From Aquimarina spinulae (GTDB taxonomy: Bacteria > Bacteroidota > Bacteroidia > Flavobacteriales > Flavobacteriaceae): a stretch of DNA of 64,000 bases. Below, piece by piece: positions 35,092 to 46,300 of this stretch. A model generated the notes under the pieces. That model worked only from the letters and a program-made list of their open reading frames with translations, searched no databases and was not told where the DNA came from. Made by a program: the position numbers and the translations under genes. Position 1 is the first letter of the stretch; every line of letters starts with the position of its first letter. The DNA lies in the NCBI RefSeq assembly GCF_943373825.1, contig NZ_CALSBP010000002.1, forward strand, positions 1,973,501 through 2,037,500, given 5' to 3'.

Positions 35092-36084
35092 TTAATGCTT
35101 GTGAATACCACAGTGTGTTTTATTTTTATTACCAAAAGTATTTGCATTTTTCCATGATCCGGGAAGAGGTAGGAAACTTCTGCTACTTTTTGAGATATTG
35201 CCTCTTATATAATTTCTAAGCTTTATCATCTCTGCATTATCATACATCATTTGTATCTTTTTTTCTGCTCTACTGCTTCCATTTGCTCCTCCTGCTCTGG
35301 TCACAAACGTAGCAAAGACCTCTGCGATATCTTCTCCGGGATTAGTAGAAGCATATTGCGTTACATAACGCTCTTTATATTTATCATAAAATTTTTGTGC
35401 ATCACTTTCATTATTCACCTTTCGAAATTCTTCCCAGATATCAGCCCAATGATTTTGATATAGCTTATTAATATTAGAATTATCTCTGGAGCACCCTTCT
35501 CCTGTAAAGAAATTTTTGCAATCGCCTTGAGATACAGAAGAATCAACCTGCACTTTATCCAAAGTGATGATATGTCCAAATTCGTGCACTATAGTATATG
35601 CCAGTTCTCCTCCTGCATTAAATCCTCCTTGATATGCAAAATCTATCGCAATACCCATCTGCCACTTCGAGAGGTCTTGTGTTCTTTCTACTACATATCC
35701 AGCGGTTCCATCATTTTCGCCAGCAAAAATTACAAACTCACTCATTCTTGATCTATAATCGGGCGGAACAATCTTTTTTACTAAGTCCCATATTTCCTCA
35801 TGCTTTTTAGTATCCTTTTGAAACTCTAATAATTTCCCGGTTACTTTATAATCTTTTTCTTTTATGATTTTATCGCCATCAATTTTATAAAGAGTTATAC
35901 TTCCACCATCACCATTAGTCTCACTATCAGTTCCTGTATCACCACCAGTAGTACCTGGGGTATCTGTATTCGGATTCGGTTGTGGACCGGCTGCATCATC
36001 ATCTTTACTACAGGATTGAATAGAAATTGTCGCTATACTCAGAAAAATGATCAGTATATAATTCCATCTTTTCACGTTGTTCAT
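35092..36084 (-). CDS. Zinc metallopeptidase lipoprotein
   Basis: 330 residues. Lipobox 'ISIQSC' with Cys25, then a low-complexity Asp/Thr/Gly linker (about 28-62), then a zincin domain with HEFGH at 167-171 and a downstream 'NPGEDIAEVFATFV' that likely supplies the third ligand region. It resembles the putative zinc-binding metallopeptidase lipoproteins of Bacteroidota. Probably surface-exposed; substrate unknown. Confidence 0.8.
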   Translation of the reverse strand: MNNVKRWNYILIIFLSIATISIQSCSKDDDAAGPQPNPNTDTPGTTGGDTGTDSETNGDGGSITLYKIDGDKIIKEKDYKVTGKLLEFQKDTKKHEEIWDLVKKIVPPDYRSRMSEFVIFAGENDGTAGYVVERTQDLSKWQMGIAIDFAYQGGFNAGGELAYTIVHEFGHIITLDKVQVDSSVSQGDCKNFFTGEGCSRDNSNINKLYQNHWADIWEEFRKVNNESDAQKFYDKYKERYVTQYASTNPGEDIAEVFATFVTRAGGANGSSRAEKKIQMMYDNAEMIKLRNYIRGNISKSSRSFLPLPGSWKNANTFGNKNKTHCGIHKH

Positions 36085-36320
36085 GTTTTATTTTGGGTTA
36101 AAAATTAAACGTCCTTTCTTACACAACAGTGAACTTCTAAAACACCCTATTTTTTTATTTACTTTTTTTTAAAATCTTCTATATTTTTTTTAGAAATAGG
36201 GTAAAAGCAAAATATACTGTTGTTATAGTATATGGAGATATCATTACAATAAAAGCTTAAGTAGAAGGCAATCAAAGAAAGAAAAAACAACATCTTTCTA
36301 TACTTTTTCTTTAAATACCG

Positions 36321-36328
36321 TAGTTTTG
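36321..36328 (+). promoter_or_regulatory. -7 promoter box for the sigma factor gene
   Basis: TAGTTTTG fits TAnnTTTG and lies 24 bp before the ATG at 36352. No clear TTG is found 19 bp upstream, so the -33 element is weak. Confidence 0.45.
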
Positions 36329-36351
36329 AAAAAAAGCTAAGTATTTCTAAG

Positions 36352-36870
36352 ATGTCAGAAAAACAAAAGTCTGTTTGTGATGAAAAAAACTTTAGGATGA
36401 TTTTTGATAATCATTCTGAAGTGATCCTGAATTTCATTTATTATAAATGTGGAGATATGAAACAGGCAGAAGATATAACACAGGATGCTTTTGTAAAACT
36501 TTGGAAAAATTGCAAGAAAGTACTTTTTGATAAAGCAAAGTCTTTTTTAATGAAAGTAGCTCAAAATGCTTTTTTTAATGAATTAAATCACGAAAAAGTA
36601 ATCTTAAAGTATAATCAGCAAAGCTTCTCTTCTATTCAATATGATTATAGCCCAGAGTTTTTAATGGAGGAAAAAGAGTTTATGGTAAAATTACAACGTA
36701 GTATTTCTGAACTCCCGCCAAAGCAAAGAGAAGTTTTTCTATTAAGCAGAAAAGACAAGAAAACCTATAAAGAAATTGCCGAGATTATTGGGTTAACCCA
36801 AAAAGCGGTAGAGCGAAGAATGCACTTGGCATTATTAGAATTAAGAGAAAAATTAGGGCGCACGGTTTAA
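36352..36870 (+). CDS. FecI-like ECF sigma factor
   Basis: 172 residues. Region 2 ('FRMIFDNHSEVILNFIYYKCGDMKQAEDITQDAFVKLWKN') and region 4 ('LPPKQREVFLLSRKDKKTYKEIAEIIGLTQKAVERRM') are clear. It directs RNA polymerase to a small regulon, usually the receptor gene of the same locus. The FecR-like gene follows 15 bp later and the TonB receptor after that, the standard FecI-FecR-FecA surface-signalling order. Confidence 0.9.
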   Translation: MSEKQKSVCDEKNFRMIFDNHSEVILNFIYYKCGDMKQAEDITQDAFVKLWKNCKKVLFDKAKSFLMKVAQNAFFNELNHEKVILKYNQQSFSSIQYDYSPEFLMEEKEFMVKLQRSISELPPKQREVFLLSRKDKKTYKEIAEIIGLTQKAVERRMHLALLELREKLGRTV

Positions 36871-36885
36871 CAAGAGAACAAAAAA

Positions 36886-37794
36886 ATGGAAAAGTCAGAT
36901 AACATAGATGTTTTTTTAGCCAAATGGGCCAGCGGTGAATTATCCGAAGAAGAAATCAATGCTTTCAAAAAATCTAAAGATTATACTTTATACGAAACTA
37001 TTCTCGAAGGAACAAAGTTACTTGAAGTCCCCACAGTAGACAGAGAAAAACTTTTTGATCGTATTCAAGAAGATGTCTCTAAAGAGAAAAAAGTAATCTC
37101 TTTGATTCCTGGATGGGCATATGCAATCGCTGCAAGTATTGCACTAATCCTTGGGTATACTCTATTTTTTAATCAAAACATTACACATCAATCCGGATTT
37201 GGTGAACGACTAGCAATAACACTTCCTGATGGTTCTGAAGCAATTTTGAATGCTAAATCAAAACTATACTATAAAAAAGGAAGCTGGGAAAATACCGAAC
37301 GAATCGTATTTTTAGATGGAGAAGCCTTTTTTAAAGTGAAAAAAGGAAATACATTTACCGTAAAATCTGATCATAATTCTGTTTCAGTATTAGGCACGCA
37401 ATTTAACGTTAATGCTTCTTCTAAATTTTTTGAGGTGATCTGTTATGAAGGTAAAGTAAAAGTAGAAAATGGAATTTCTTCGAAAATTATTACCAAAGGA
37501 CAAGCAGTAAGAAGTATTGATTCATCATTCGAAGAATGGGAATTAAATGACACCGCTCCTTCATGGACTTCAGGAGAAAGTAGCTTTGTCAATACCCCAT
37601 TACAGCAGGTGATATCTGCTCTCGAAAAACAATATAAAATTACTATTAAAAGTGAGCGCATTGGTGTCGATCAGCGATACAGTGGTGGGTTTGCCCATGA
37701 TAATTTACAAAATGCTTTGCATACTATTTTTGATGCAATGGATATTAAGTTTATTTTTATAGACAAGAATACTGTAGAATTGTCTAAAGAATAA
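36886..37794 (+). CDS. FecR-like anti-sigma factor
   Basis: 302 residues. A cytosolic N-terminal part (about 1-80) is followed by one membrane segment ('GWAYAIAASIALILGYTLFF', about 83-102), then the periplasmic FecR domain ('ITLPDGSEAILNAKSKLYYKKG', 'FLDGEAFFKVKKGNTFTVKSDHNSVSVLGTQFNVNA') and the DUF4974-type C-terminus ('LQQVISALEKQYKITI'). It transmits the receptor's signal to the sigma factor. Its stop is directly followed by the receptor ATG. Confidence 0.9.
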   Translation: MEKSDNIDVFLAKWASGELSEEEINAFKKSKDYTLYETILEGTKLLEVPTVDREKLFDRIQEDVSKEKKVISLIPGWAYAIAASIALILGYTLFFNQNITHQSGFGERLAITLPDGSEAILNAKSKLYYKKGSWENTERIVFLDGEAFFKVKKGNTFTVKSDHNSVSVLGTQFNVNASSKFFEVICYEGKVKVENGISSKIITKGQAVRSIDSSFEEWELNDTAPSWTSGESSFVNTPLQQVISALEKQYKITIKSERIGVDQRYSGGFAHDNLQNALHTIFDAMDIKFIFIDKNTVELSKE

Positions 37795-40353
37795 ATGAAA
37801 TACCACTTTTTATTGCTTATTTCTCTTTTTTTTCTAACTGCAAATGCTCAAGAAAAAAAGAAGGACATACATTATATTGACCTCTCATTAGACGGTTTTC
37901 TAACCGAAATGGAAGGGCTTTTTGATGTGAAATTTTCTTATAATACTTCGTCATTCACAGATATAGTGATCACGATAGATCAAAACGCTATATCATTAAA
38001 CGAAATTATAGCTATTGTATCCGATCAATACCCAATACATTTTACACAAGTTGATGAGCGATACTACGTTGTTAAACTTAATAAAACAACTCCTTTTTGT
38101 GGATATCTTACCGATGAAACCCACACTCCTATTGAGGGAGCTACTATACTTAACGAAGTAAAAAAATCAGGGACCTCATCTGATGATAAAGGCTTTTTTT
38201 CTTTAAAAGACAATAGCGTATCAGACACTTTAATTATTTCATACCTTGGATATAAAACCATTGCTATCCCTCTTAAAAAAGTAATCAACAAGAAATGTGA
38301 CACCTATATTCTATCTCCCGAAGATTTTGTGTTAAACGAAGTTATAATAAAGGAATATCTAACCTCTGGAATAGTAAAAACCAGAGATGGTTCGGTTAAA
38401 ATTCAACCTAATAATTTAAATATAATTTCGGGATTATCTGAGCCCGATATTCTGCAAAATATTCAACTGTTGCCTGGGATAGAAAGTCCGCTAGAAACCG
38501 CTTCAGGAATTTATATAAGAGGTGGTACTCCCGATCAAAACCTAATTCTATGGGACGGTATTAAAATGTATAATTCTGATCACTTTTTTGGACTTATTTC
38601 TGCTTTCAACCCATACATCACCAAAGATATTACTATATACAAAAGTGGAACCCAGCCTATTTATGGAGATCGTGTCTCGGGAGTTATTGATATCAAAACA
38701 GATCAAACTGTACCCGATAAAACACACGGAGGTATAGGAATTAATATGACTCATGCCGATGGATATTTAAAACTTCCTATTTCTAAAAAAATCGGGGTTT
38801 TACTATCGGCCAGAAGATCTATTACCGATGTTATTGATACTCCAACAATTAACACCTACTCTAACCGGGCTTTTCAGAACACAAGTATTACTGATAACAG
38901 GTCTATTTTTGATCCCGAATCTTCAGAAAGTAAAGAGCTATTTTATTTTACCGATGTAACCTTAAAATTAATTGCCAATCTTTCTAAAAAACACGATATC
39001 TCTATTTCTAATTTGTTTACTCAAAACAAACTTGATTATTCTTTTAAGGATTCTCAATTTGCAGATATGTCACAGGATAAACTTGCTATTAAAAATTTTG
39101 GAACAAACATTTCCTGGGATAGCAAGTGGGGTTCGCGATTCTCTACAAAAACACAATTTTCATATTCTGAATATCTACTCGAGTACCAGGGAAGGAACCT
39201 CTTTATTAATCAAGATCTAACTATAGAAAAAGAAAATGCCATCGAAGAATATGGACTATTATTTCATTCTGACTGGACTATTAATCCTCATTTCACTTTT
39301 TCTAATGGATATCAATTCTACTATAACCGAACAGCATTTTATCTAAGAGAAAATGATGCTGAAGTCGGAAATTATCAAGAGAATCCTACTCATAGTTTTT
39401 ATTCTCAATTACAATATAGTGCTCCCCAAACTTGGCTGGTTAGCTTTGGCCTAAGAGGAAATTATTACGCCGCATTACAATCTGCTTTTATCGAGCCCAG
39501 ATTCTATGTAGAACGAAAAATAGGAAAGCATTTTAGGGTTAAAGGATCTGCAGAAGTCAAAAATCAATCCATTAGTCAAGTGATTGAGTTTGCCACTTTT
39601 AATTTTGGCCTCGAAAATCAGTTATGGGTTGCAGCACAAGAAGATGATATCCCATTGTTGAGAAGTCAGCAATACACGCTGGGCACTCTTTTTCATAAAA
39701 AAAACTGGAATATCGAAATAGATACCTATTACAAAAAGATAAAAGGACTTACTTCGCTAACCAGAGGGTTTGAGTCTACTTCGGGTGACCTGTCTGAAGG
39801 AGAAAGTATCTCTACGGGAATAGATTTATTAATTAAAAAGAAAGCGGGTAAGTACTCTACCTGGCTTGGGTATTCATTTTCTGATACCGAGTTCACATTT
39901 AATACGCTTAATCAAGGTAAAGCTTTTAAAGGAAATAATAATATCACGCATTCTGTTTCGTGGTCTCATGCTTATCAGTGGAAGAAATTTCAGTTTTCGT
40001 TGGGGTGGAAATATCGTACCGGTACTCCATATACTCCTTCATTAGGGCTTACAATAGTAGATGATCTGCCCATTGTTCAATACGGTGCTATAAACTCTAA
40101 GTCGCTACCCGATTATCATAGACTGGATTTTTCTGTAGTATATGATTTTAACTGGTCATCAAAAAACGATAGAATAAAAAGCCGCCTGGGCTTCTCTTTA
40201 TTAAATCTATATGGAAGGAAAAATATCTTAGATCGAAGTTATCCGCTCTATCAATTAACAGATAGTGAAAATAATATTTCTTATGAATTAAGAGAAGTCA
40301 ATAAATCTTCTTTAAATATCACTCCTAATGTTACGTTTAGACTAAGTTTTTAA
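37795..40353 (+). CDS. TonB-dependent receptor with STN signalling domain
   Basis: 852 residues. Signal peptide (1-18), STN domain (about 25-95, 'FLTEMEGLFDVKFSYN', 'LNEIIAIVSDQYPIHF') that contacts FecR, carboxypeptidase-like domain (about 100-170), plug ('LLPGIESPLETASGIYIRGGTPDQNLILWDGI') and barrel ending in 'NITPNVTFRLSF'. FecA-like by order and domains. Substrate unknown; the neighbouring protease genes could hint at peptide or protein-derived ligands, but this is only context. Confidence 0.9.
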   Translation: MKYHFLLLISLFFLTANAQEKKKDIHYIDLSLDGFLTEMEGLFDVKFSYNTSSFTDIVITIDQNAISLNEIIAIVSDQYPIHFTQVDERYYVVKLNKTTPFCGYLTDETHTPIEGATILNEVKKSGTSSDDKGFFSLKDNSVSDTLIISYLGYKTIAIPLKKVINKKCDTYILSPEDFVLNEVIIKEYLTSGIVKTRDGSVKIQPNNLNIISGLSEPDILQNIQLLPGIESPLETASGIYIRGGTPDQNLILWDGIKMYNSDHFFGLISAFNPYITKDITIYKSGTQPIYGDRVSGVIDIKTDQTVPDKTHGGIGINMTHADGYLKLPISKKIGVLLSARRSITDVIDTPTINTYSNRAFQNTSITDNRSIFDPESSESKELFYFTDVTLKLIANLSKKHDISISNLFTQNKLDYSFKDSQFADMSQDKLAIKNFGTNISWDSKWGSRFSTKTQFSYSEYLLEYQGRNLFINQDLTIEKENAIEEYGLLFHSDWTINPHFTFSNGYQFYYNRTAFYLRENDAEVGNYQENPTHSFYSQLQYSAPQTWLVSFGLRGNYYAALQSAFIEPRFYVERKIGKHFRVKGSAEVKNQSISQVIEFATFNFGLENQLWVAAQEDDIPLLRSQQYTLGTLFHKKNWNIEIDTYYKKIKGLTSLTRGFESTSGDLSEGESISTGIDLLIKKKAGKYSTWLGYSFSDTEFTFNTLNQGKAFKGNNNITHSVSWSHAYQWKKFQFSLGWKYRTGTPYTPSLGLTIVDDLPIVQYGAINSKSLPDYHRLDFSVVYDFNWSSKNDRIKSRLGFSLLNLYGRKNILDRSYPLYQLTDSENNISYELREVNKSSLNITPNVTFRLSF

Positions 40354-40366
40354 ATGAAATGGTTTA

Positions 40367-43300
40367 CTATCGCATCAATGAGAAATTAGCGGTAAACTCT
40401 TTTAATACACCGTTTTCTTTATACACTACTTTGAACCAATAATCTGCTGAAAATAATCGCTTCCCGTTATAGGTGCCATCCCATCCTGCACCTCCAGGTT
40501 GCAATACCTTTATTAATTTCCCAAATCGGTTAAAAATATATAGATTTTCAATTTCTATGGCCCCACAGCCACTGGTATTAAGATTCCAGGTATCATGAAT
40601 CCCATCTCCATTAGGCGTAAAATATTTGGGATATCCCATAATACAGATTTCAATTGTATCACAACCACAGCCATCAATACTACATACTGTTATTTGATGA
40701 GCTCCAGGGGTTAAATCTTCAAAAACATTACTATCCTGAAAAATACCTCGATCCAGGCTATATTCATATGTACCTTCACTTTCTACTTCTACCGTCACGC
40801 TGTTATTTTCTGAAAATGCCTGCACACTTTGTGCACTAATAACCGGAGGTGTTCCTTCCAAAATCGTAATCATAAAACTAGATTCATTATTACACTCTGG
40901 TATACCAGCATAGATATAGATCATTTGCGAACTGTAAATCTCGGTACCGGCATCTAATTGTGTACCTGTTGCGTTACTGCCGGTATAATACGTTCCATTG
41001 AGAATGACCGGCAATTCATATGCTCTACAGATTTCAATATCATCTAAGGTGGTTATTTCTGGGGTATTAGTTATGCTAACATTTTGTGATGCACTGCCTG
41101 TACAAATATCGGTAACTGTTACAGTATAGCTACCTGATTTGGTAGTTGTAAGCGTATTTGAGGTTTCGTTGGGAATAACATTACCATCTAACTCCCAAAC
41201 ATAAGTAGCAGCAGTACTAAACGTTCCTACAGCAGCAAGCGTAGCTTCACCTGAACATGTTTGTTGAGTTACTGTCATATCTACTACTAAGGCATTGGTA
41301 ATCGTAACTGTTTTGGTAACACTACCTGCACAACCGTCAGTAACCGTGAGCGTATAATCACCTGATACAGTAGCTGTAAGCGTATTTGAGGTTTCGTTGG
41401 GAATAACATTACCATCTAACTGCCAAGCATAAGTAGCTGCAGTACTAAATGTTCCTACAGCGGTAAGCGTAGCTTCACCAGAACAGGCTTGTTGAGTTAC
41501 TGTCATATCTACTACTAAGGCACTGGTAATAGTAACCGTTTTGGTAACACTGCCGGTACAACCATCAGTAACCGTGAGCGTATAGTCACCAGATACAGTA
41601 GCTGTAAGCGTATTTGAAGTTTCAGTTAATGGATTACCATCTAACTGCCAAGCATAAGTAGCTGCAGTACTAAATGTTCCTACAGCTGCAAGCATAGCTT
41701 CACCAGAACAAGACTGTTGAGTTACTGTCATATCTACTACTAAGGCATTGGTAATTGTAACTTTTTTGGTAACACTGCCAGAACAACCGTCAGTAACCGT
41801 GAGCGTATAATCTCCTGATACAGTAGCTGTAAGAGTATTTGAAGTTTCGTTGGGAATAACATTACCATCTAACTGCCAAGCATAGGTAGCTGCAGTACTA
41901 AATGTTCCTACAGCAGCAAGCGTAGCTTCACCAGAACAGGACTGTTGAGTTACTGTCATATCTACTACTAAGGCACTGGTAATTGTAACTGTTTTGGTAA
42001 CACTGCCGGTACAACCATCAGTAACCGTGAGCGTATAGTCACCAGATACAGTAGCTGTAAGCGTATTTGAAGTTTCAGTTAATGGATTACCATCTAACTG
42101 CCAAGCATAAGTAGCTGCAGTACTAAATGTTCCTACAGCAGCAAGCGTAGCTTCACCAGAACAGGACTGTTGAGTTACTGTCATATCTACTACTAAGGCA
42201 CTGGTAATTGTAACTGTTTTGGTAACACTACCAGCACATCCATCGGTAACCGTGAGCGTATAGTCACCAGATACAGTAGCTGTAAGCGTATTTGAAGTTT
42301 CAGTTAATGGATTACCATCTAACTGCCAAGCATAAGTAGCTGCAGTACTAAATGTTCCTACAGCAGCAAGCGTAGCTTCACCAGAACAGGACTGTTGAGT
42401 TACTGTCATATCTACTACTAAGGCACTGGTAATTGTAACTGTTTTGGTAACACTACCAGCACATCCATCGGTAACTATTAAGGTATAATCGCCTGATGCA
42501 GTAGCTGTAAGCGTATTTGAGGTTTCGTTAGGAATAACATTACCATCTAACTCCCAGGCATAAGTAGCTGCAGTACTAAATGTTCCTACTGCCGTAAGCG
42601 TAGCTTCACCGGAACAGGACTGTTGAGTTATTGACATATCTACTGCTAAAGCAGTAATCTTAACTGTAAAATTACTACCATTCGAACCCGAACAACCATT
42701 ACCATCAACGATACGCACATAAATTGTATCATCACTGGTTACTGTATAGGAGGTAGGGTTTGTTATAGGGTTTACTCCATTATCAGCATTTGTTTCTGTG
42801 GTATAATAACTTACAGTAAGTCCCGTTTGGCCATTAGTTGCCAGAGCATCATTAACTGTAAGATCAAATTCTGCTTGACCATTTTGATCTGCACAAGCTT
42901 CCAGATCTTTTACAGGACCTACCTGTAGTCCCCCGCTTAAATTCACTTCGATCTCATCTTCTCCCGGGCATTTTGCTCCGGTAACAATAACGGTATAGGT
43001 ACCTGATTGGGTTGCCGTAAGTGTTTTTGTATTTTCATTAGGAATAGGTATTCCATCTAATTGCCATTCAAATTGCATTGAAGAATCAAAAACTCCCTGA
43101 GCAGTAAGTGTTGTTTGTTGTGCGCATGTATTGATATCTGGTCCAAGATCTACTTTAAAATCTCCAAAAATACTGTTTTGTATAAATACTCCTCCATCAA
43201 ATTGATGATCTCCTCTATCCGCAATTACTAATTTTAAAGTATACGTTTCTCCCGGAGTTACTTTGGATGTAGCTGTTAATAGTGTTGTACGACCGTCAAA

Positions 43301-46300
43301 CTCTATAGGAGAATTAGTTCTTTTTTCTATAGAGTTCCAATGGCTTACATAAAATTCTGGAAAAGAATTAGGATCAATACAATTTGCACTAGGGTTATCA
43401 TAAATAGTTTTGGCACTTACTGGTAGGTTTGTACCAGGAATTAATGCTATATTTTTGCCTTCATGTGCAAAAAGAGTGTTATCTTTTTTCCTGTCGGGAG
43501 TAATTCCAGGGCCTTTAATAATAAATGCAAAACCATCCTGATAGTCTAAGTTACCTGAATTTTCAAAACACGAGTCGTCTTCATATTCATCTGATGCAAA
43601 TACATAATCAAAAGATATTTTGTCTACTGCAGGAATAAATGTAAATGTAATACTGGTCGCATTAAAGGTTGCAAAAGAATTCTCTAATCTATCATCCAAA
43701 ATCTCTTTCAAGTCTGAATCTCCAGTCCAGCTTGCATCTCCAAATGAAAAATTGCCTCTTTCATTGGGCCCTTCTACCTCTGATGCAGATCCTGAAGTGA
43801 GTACAATTCCTTTTTTTAAAGGAAAAGAGTGTTCTACATTTTCATCGGTTGTTCCTCCATATGTAAAATAGCCATAACTATTTCCGTGATTGGGCGTAGA
43901 TCCTGATACCACTTTAATATCTGTTACCCCTCCTGCACAACCTCCTATTAGTATATCCTCTGCAAGTTCTTCTAATGACAAATTCGAATTTGGATCTCCC
44001 ATAGGATGTACATCAATAGGTACTAAAACCGGATTAGTAGTTAATGTTGTAAAAATAGCCGAAAGGCTATAGGCAGACTGATCCCCCCCACATATACTAC
44101 TCACCCTTACCAGATAGGTAGTGCTTAATGTTAGCCCGGTAAGCATAACCGGTGTTGTAGTGGTTGGCAGATCAATCCAATTGGTAGCATTTTGTTCTTT
44201 ATACTGTACATTATAAGTCGCATTGGGTACCGCAGTCCACGATACAAGTGCAGTTGTCGTAGTAATACTTCCTAAGGGAACTGATACTCCTGTAGGGACA
44301 GTCGCATTACATACCGGGGCATCTGTAGTAAACGTTTCAGAAGATGTATATCCCGAAGTACTAGTATCAGGACATTTGCTTTGTATCTGTACTTCGTATT
44401 CTGTTGCAGGATCTAATCCAGTAAGCGAATACGGAGGAGAGGTTACTGATACTTCTGTCCAGTTAGTATCTCCTGTTTTTCGATACCGTAAATCATAAGT
44501 TGCATCGGTAACCAGATTCCAGGATATTTCTGCCGTAGTATCGGTAATTGTAGCTACTGTTAATCCTGTGGGAACGGTTGCCATGCAATTATTCTGTCCT
44601 GTAATCGTAAAATCAGCATTAGAAATATCATAAAAAATATTACCTGATCCGCGAATCATAATCCTGTTGGTCGTTCCGGGAAGATTCGGCACGGTAATAC
44701 TTGCCGTTCCTGTATTGGGTACTGTAGCAATGGTATTGGTATAGGTATATCCTCCATCGGTAGACAATAGGATGATTACATCGGTTGTGTTGATCCCGTT
44801 AGCTGTAGTACCTGCAACATCCCAGGTTACTGTTTGTGTACTATTTGCAGCCCAGGTTACGGCAGTATTAGGAGCCGTTACCAGAAAAGGCCCTGTATTA
44901 GCTACTGTGACCACCATGTCATCACTATTGTTCTGACCACCTGCAGCATTATTGTCCCTTACTGTAAGCCTAAAATTCATGGTTCGGGCGACTGTGGGGA
45001 TTACTCCCCATGTGGGTGCCAGGTTCCCAGCAATCACTGCCGGTAGACTGGGCATATATCGATCAGGAGCTGTACTCGGTGGTATTGACCTAAACATCGG
45101 TCCCTGAGTAGCAGTGGGTAAAATCGGCACAGCCCCCTGCTCATTATCCATCTGCTCCCAGGCATAGGTAAGGGCATCGCCATCAGGATCAGTACTATCT
45201 CCTTCGAGGATAAAAGCAGTCCCATAGGGTATCGTATGATCACTACCTGCACTGGCAGTAGGTGCTGTATTACTGATATTAGTTAATATTCCGCAACTAG
45301 TAGAGGAAATATAATCATATATATTATGAAGACTAATCGCATGAAAGTAATCATCACTATTATTTTGTACATTTTGAGGAGAACAAATCCCGGCATATGC
45401 CATAATGGTTGTACCACTTCCAGGCTCAAAAGCAGTAGCTGCATTTTGGTTTCCACCACCACAAGCTCCTGTTGTTCCATTAAACGTATGAGGAGCTCCG
45501 AACTGGTGTCCCAACTCGTGAGCTACATAATCAACATTAAAGGCATCACCTATTGGGTTTTGACTACCTGTTACTCCTGCTGCTTTTCTAGAACCACATA
45601 CAACCCCCAAACCAGCAACACCACCACCACCTGTACTAAACACATGTCCAATATCATAATTTTCACTTCCGATATTGGTATTACATATTGATGGATTTTG
45701 GTTAATCAAACTGGGGTCATTAGAAGTAAATCCATCTCCGGGAGTTAAAAATATAATTTTTTCATTATCAGGAATAATCTCCATAGTAATTGCAAGTTCT
45801 CTTTCAAAGATTCCGTTCACCCGTGTCATGGTAGTATTCATTGCCCCAAGAACAATTCCTTTTTTTACAACATCGGTAGCTCCGCCTTGTCCGGCAGCAT
45901 TCACATGATATTGTGCATACTCTCCATTACAGGCAAGTGCCAAGCGGTATTTTCTATGTATTCCATCATTGGCATTTCTTTGTCCATAGAGATTTCTCTT
46001 TGTAGCCGTTTTGGATTGTACGGTTTCTTCTACTTCACAACTAAACTGCGATAAATTTGCCGGCAGATCTCTTTTAGAAAACGCCATGTAGTACTGTTTG
46101 TCTTTGTTATAAGGATCAATATATATAGTGCCTTGCGGCATACCCAGAATCATCCCATGAAATCCTAATGAGGTCACACTAAGTGCAATGGTAACAGAAG
46201 CGTCCTCGAGAGCAACTCCCATGTAGGATTTGATATCAGGATATTTTACTGCCAAATCAGGATGTAGTATCGAGGCTTCCTGTATTTTAAATTTGATAAG

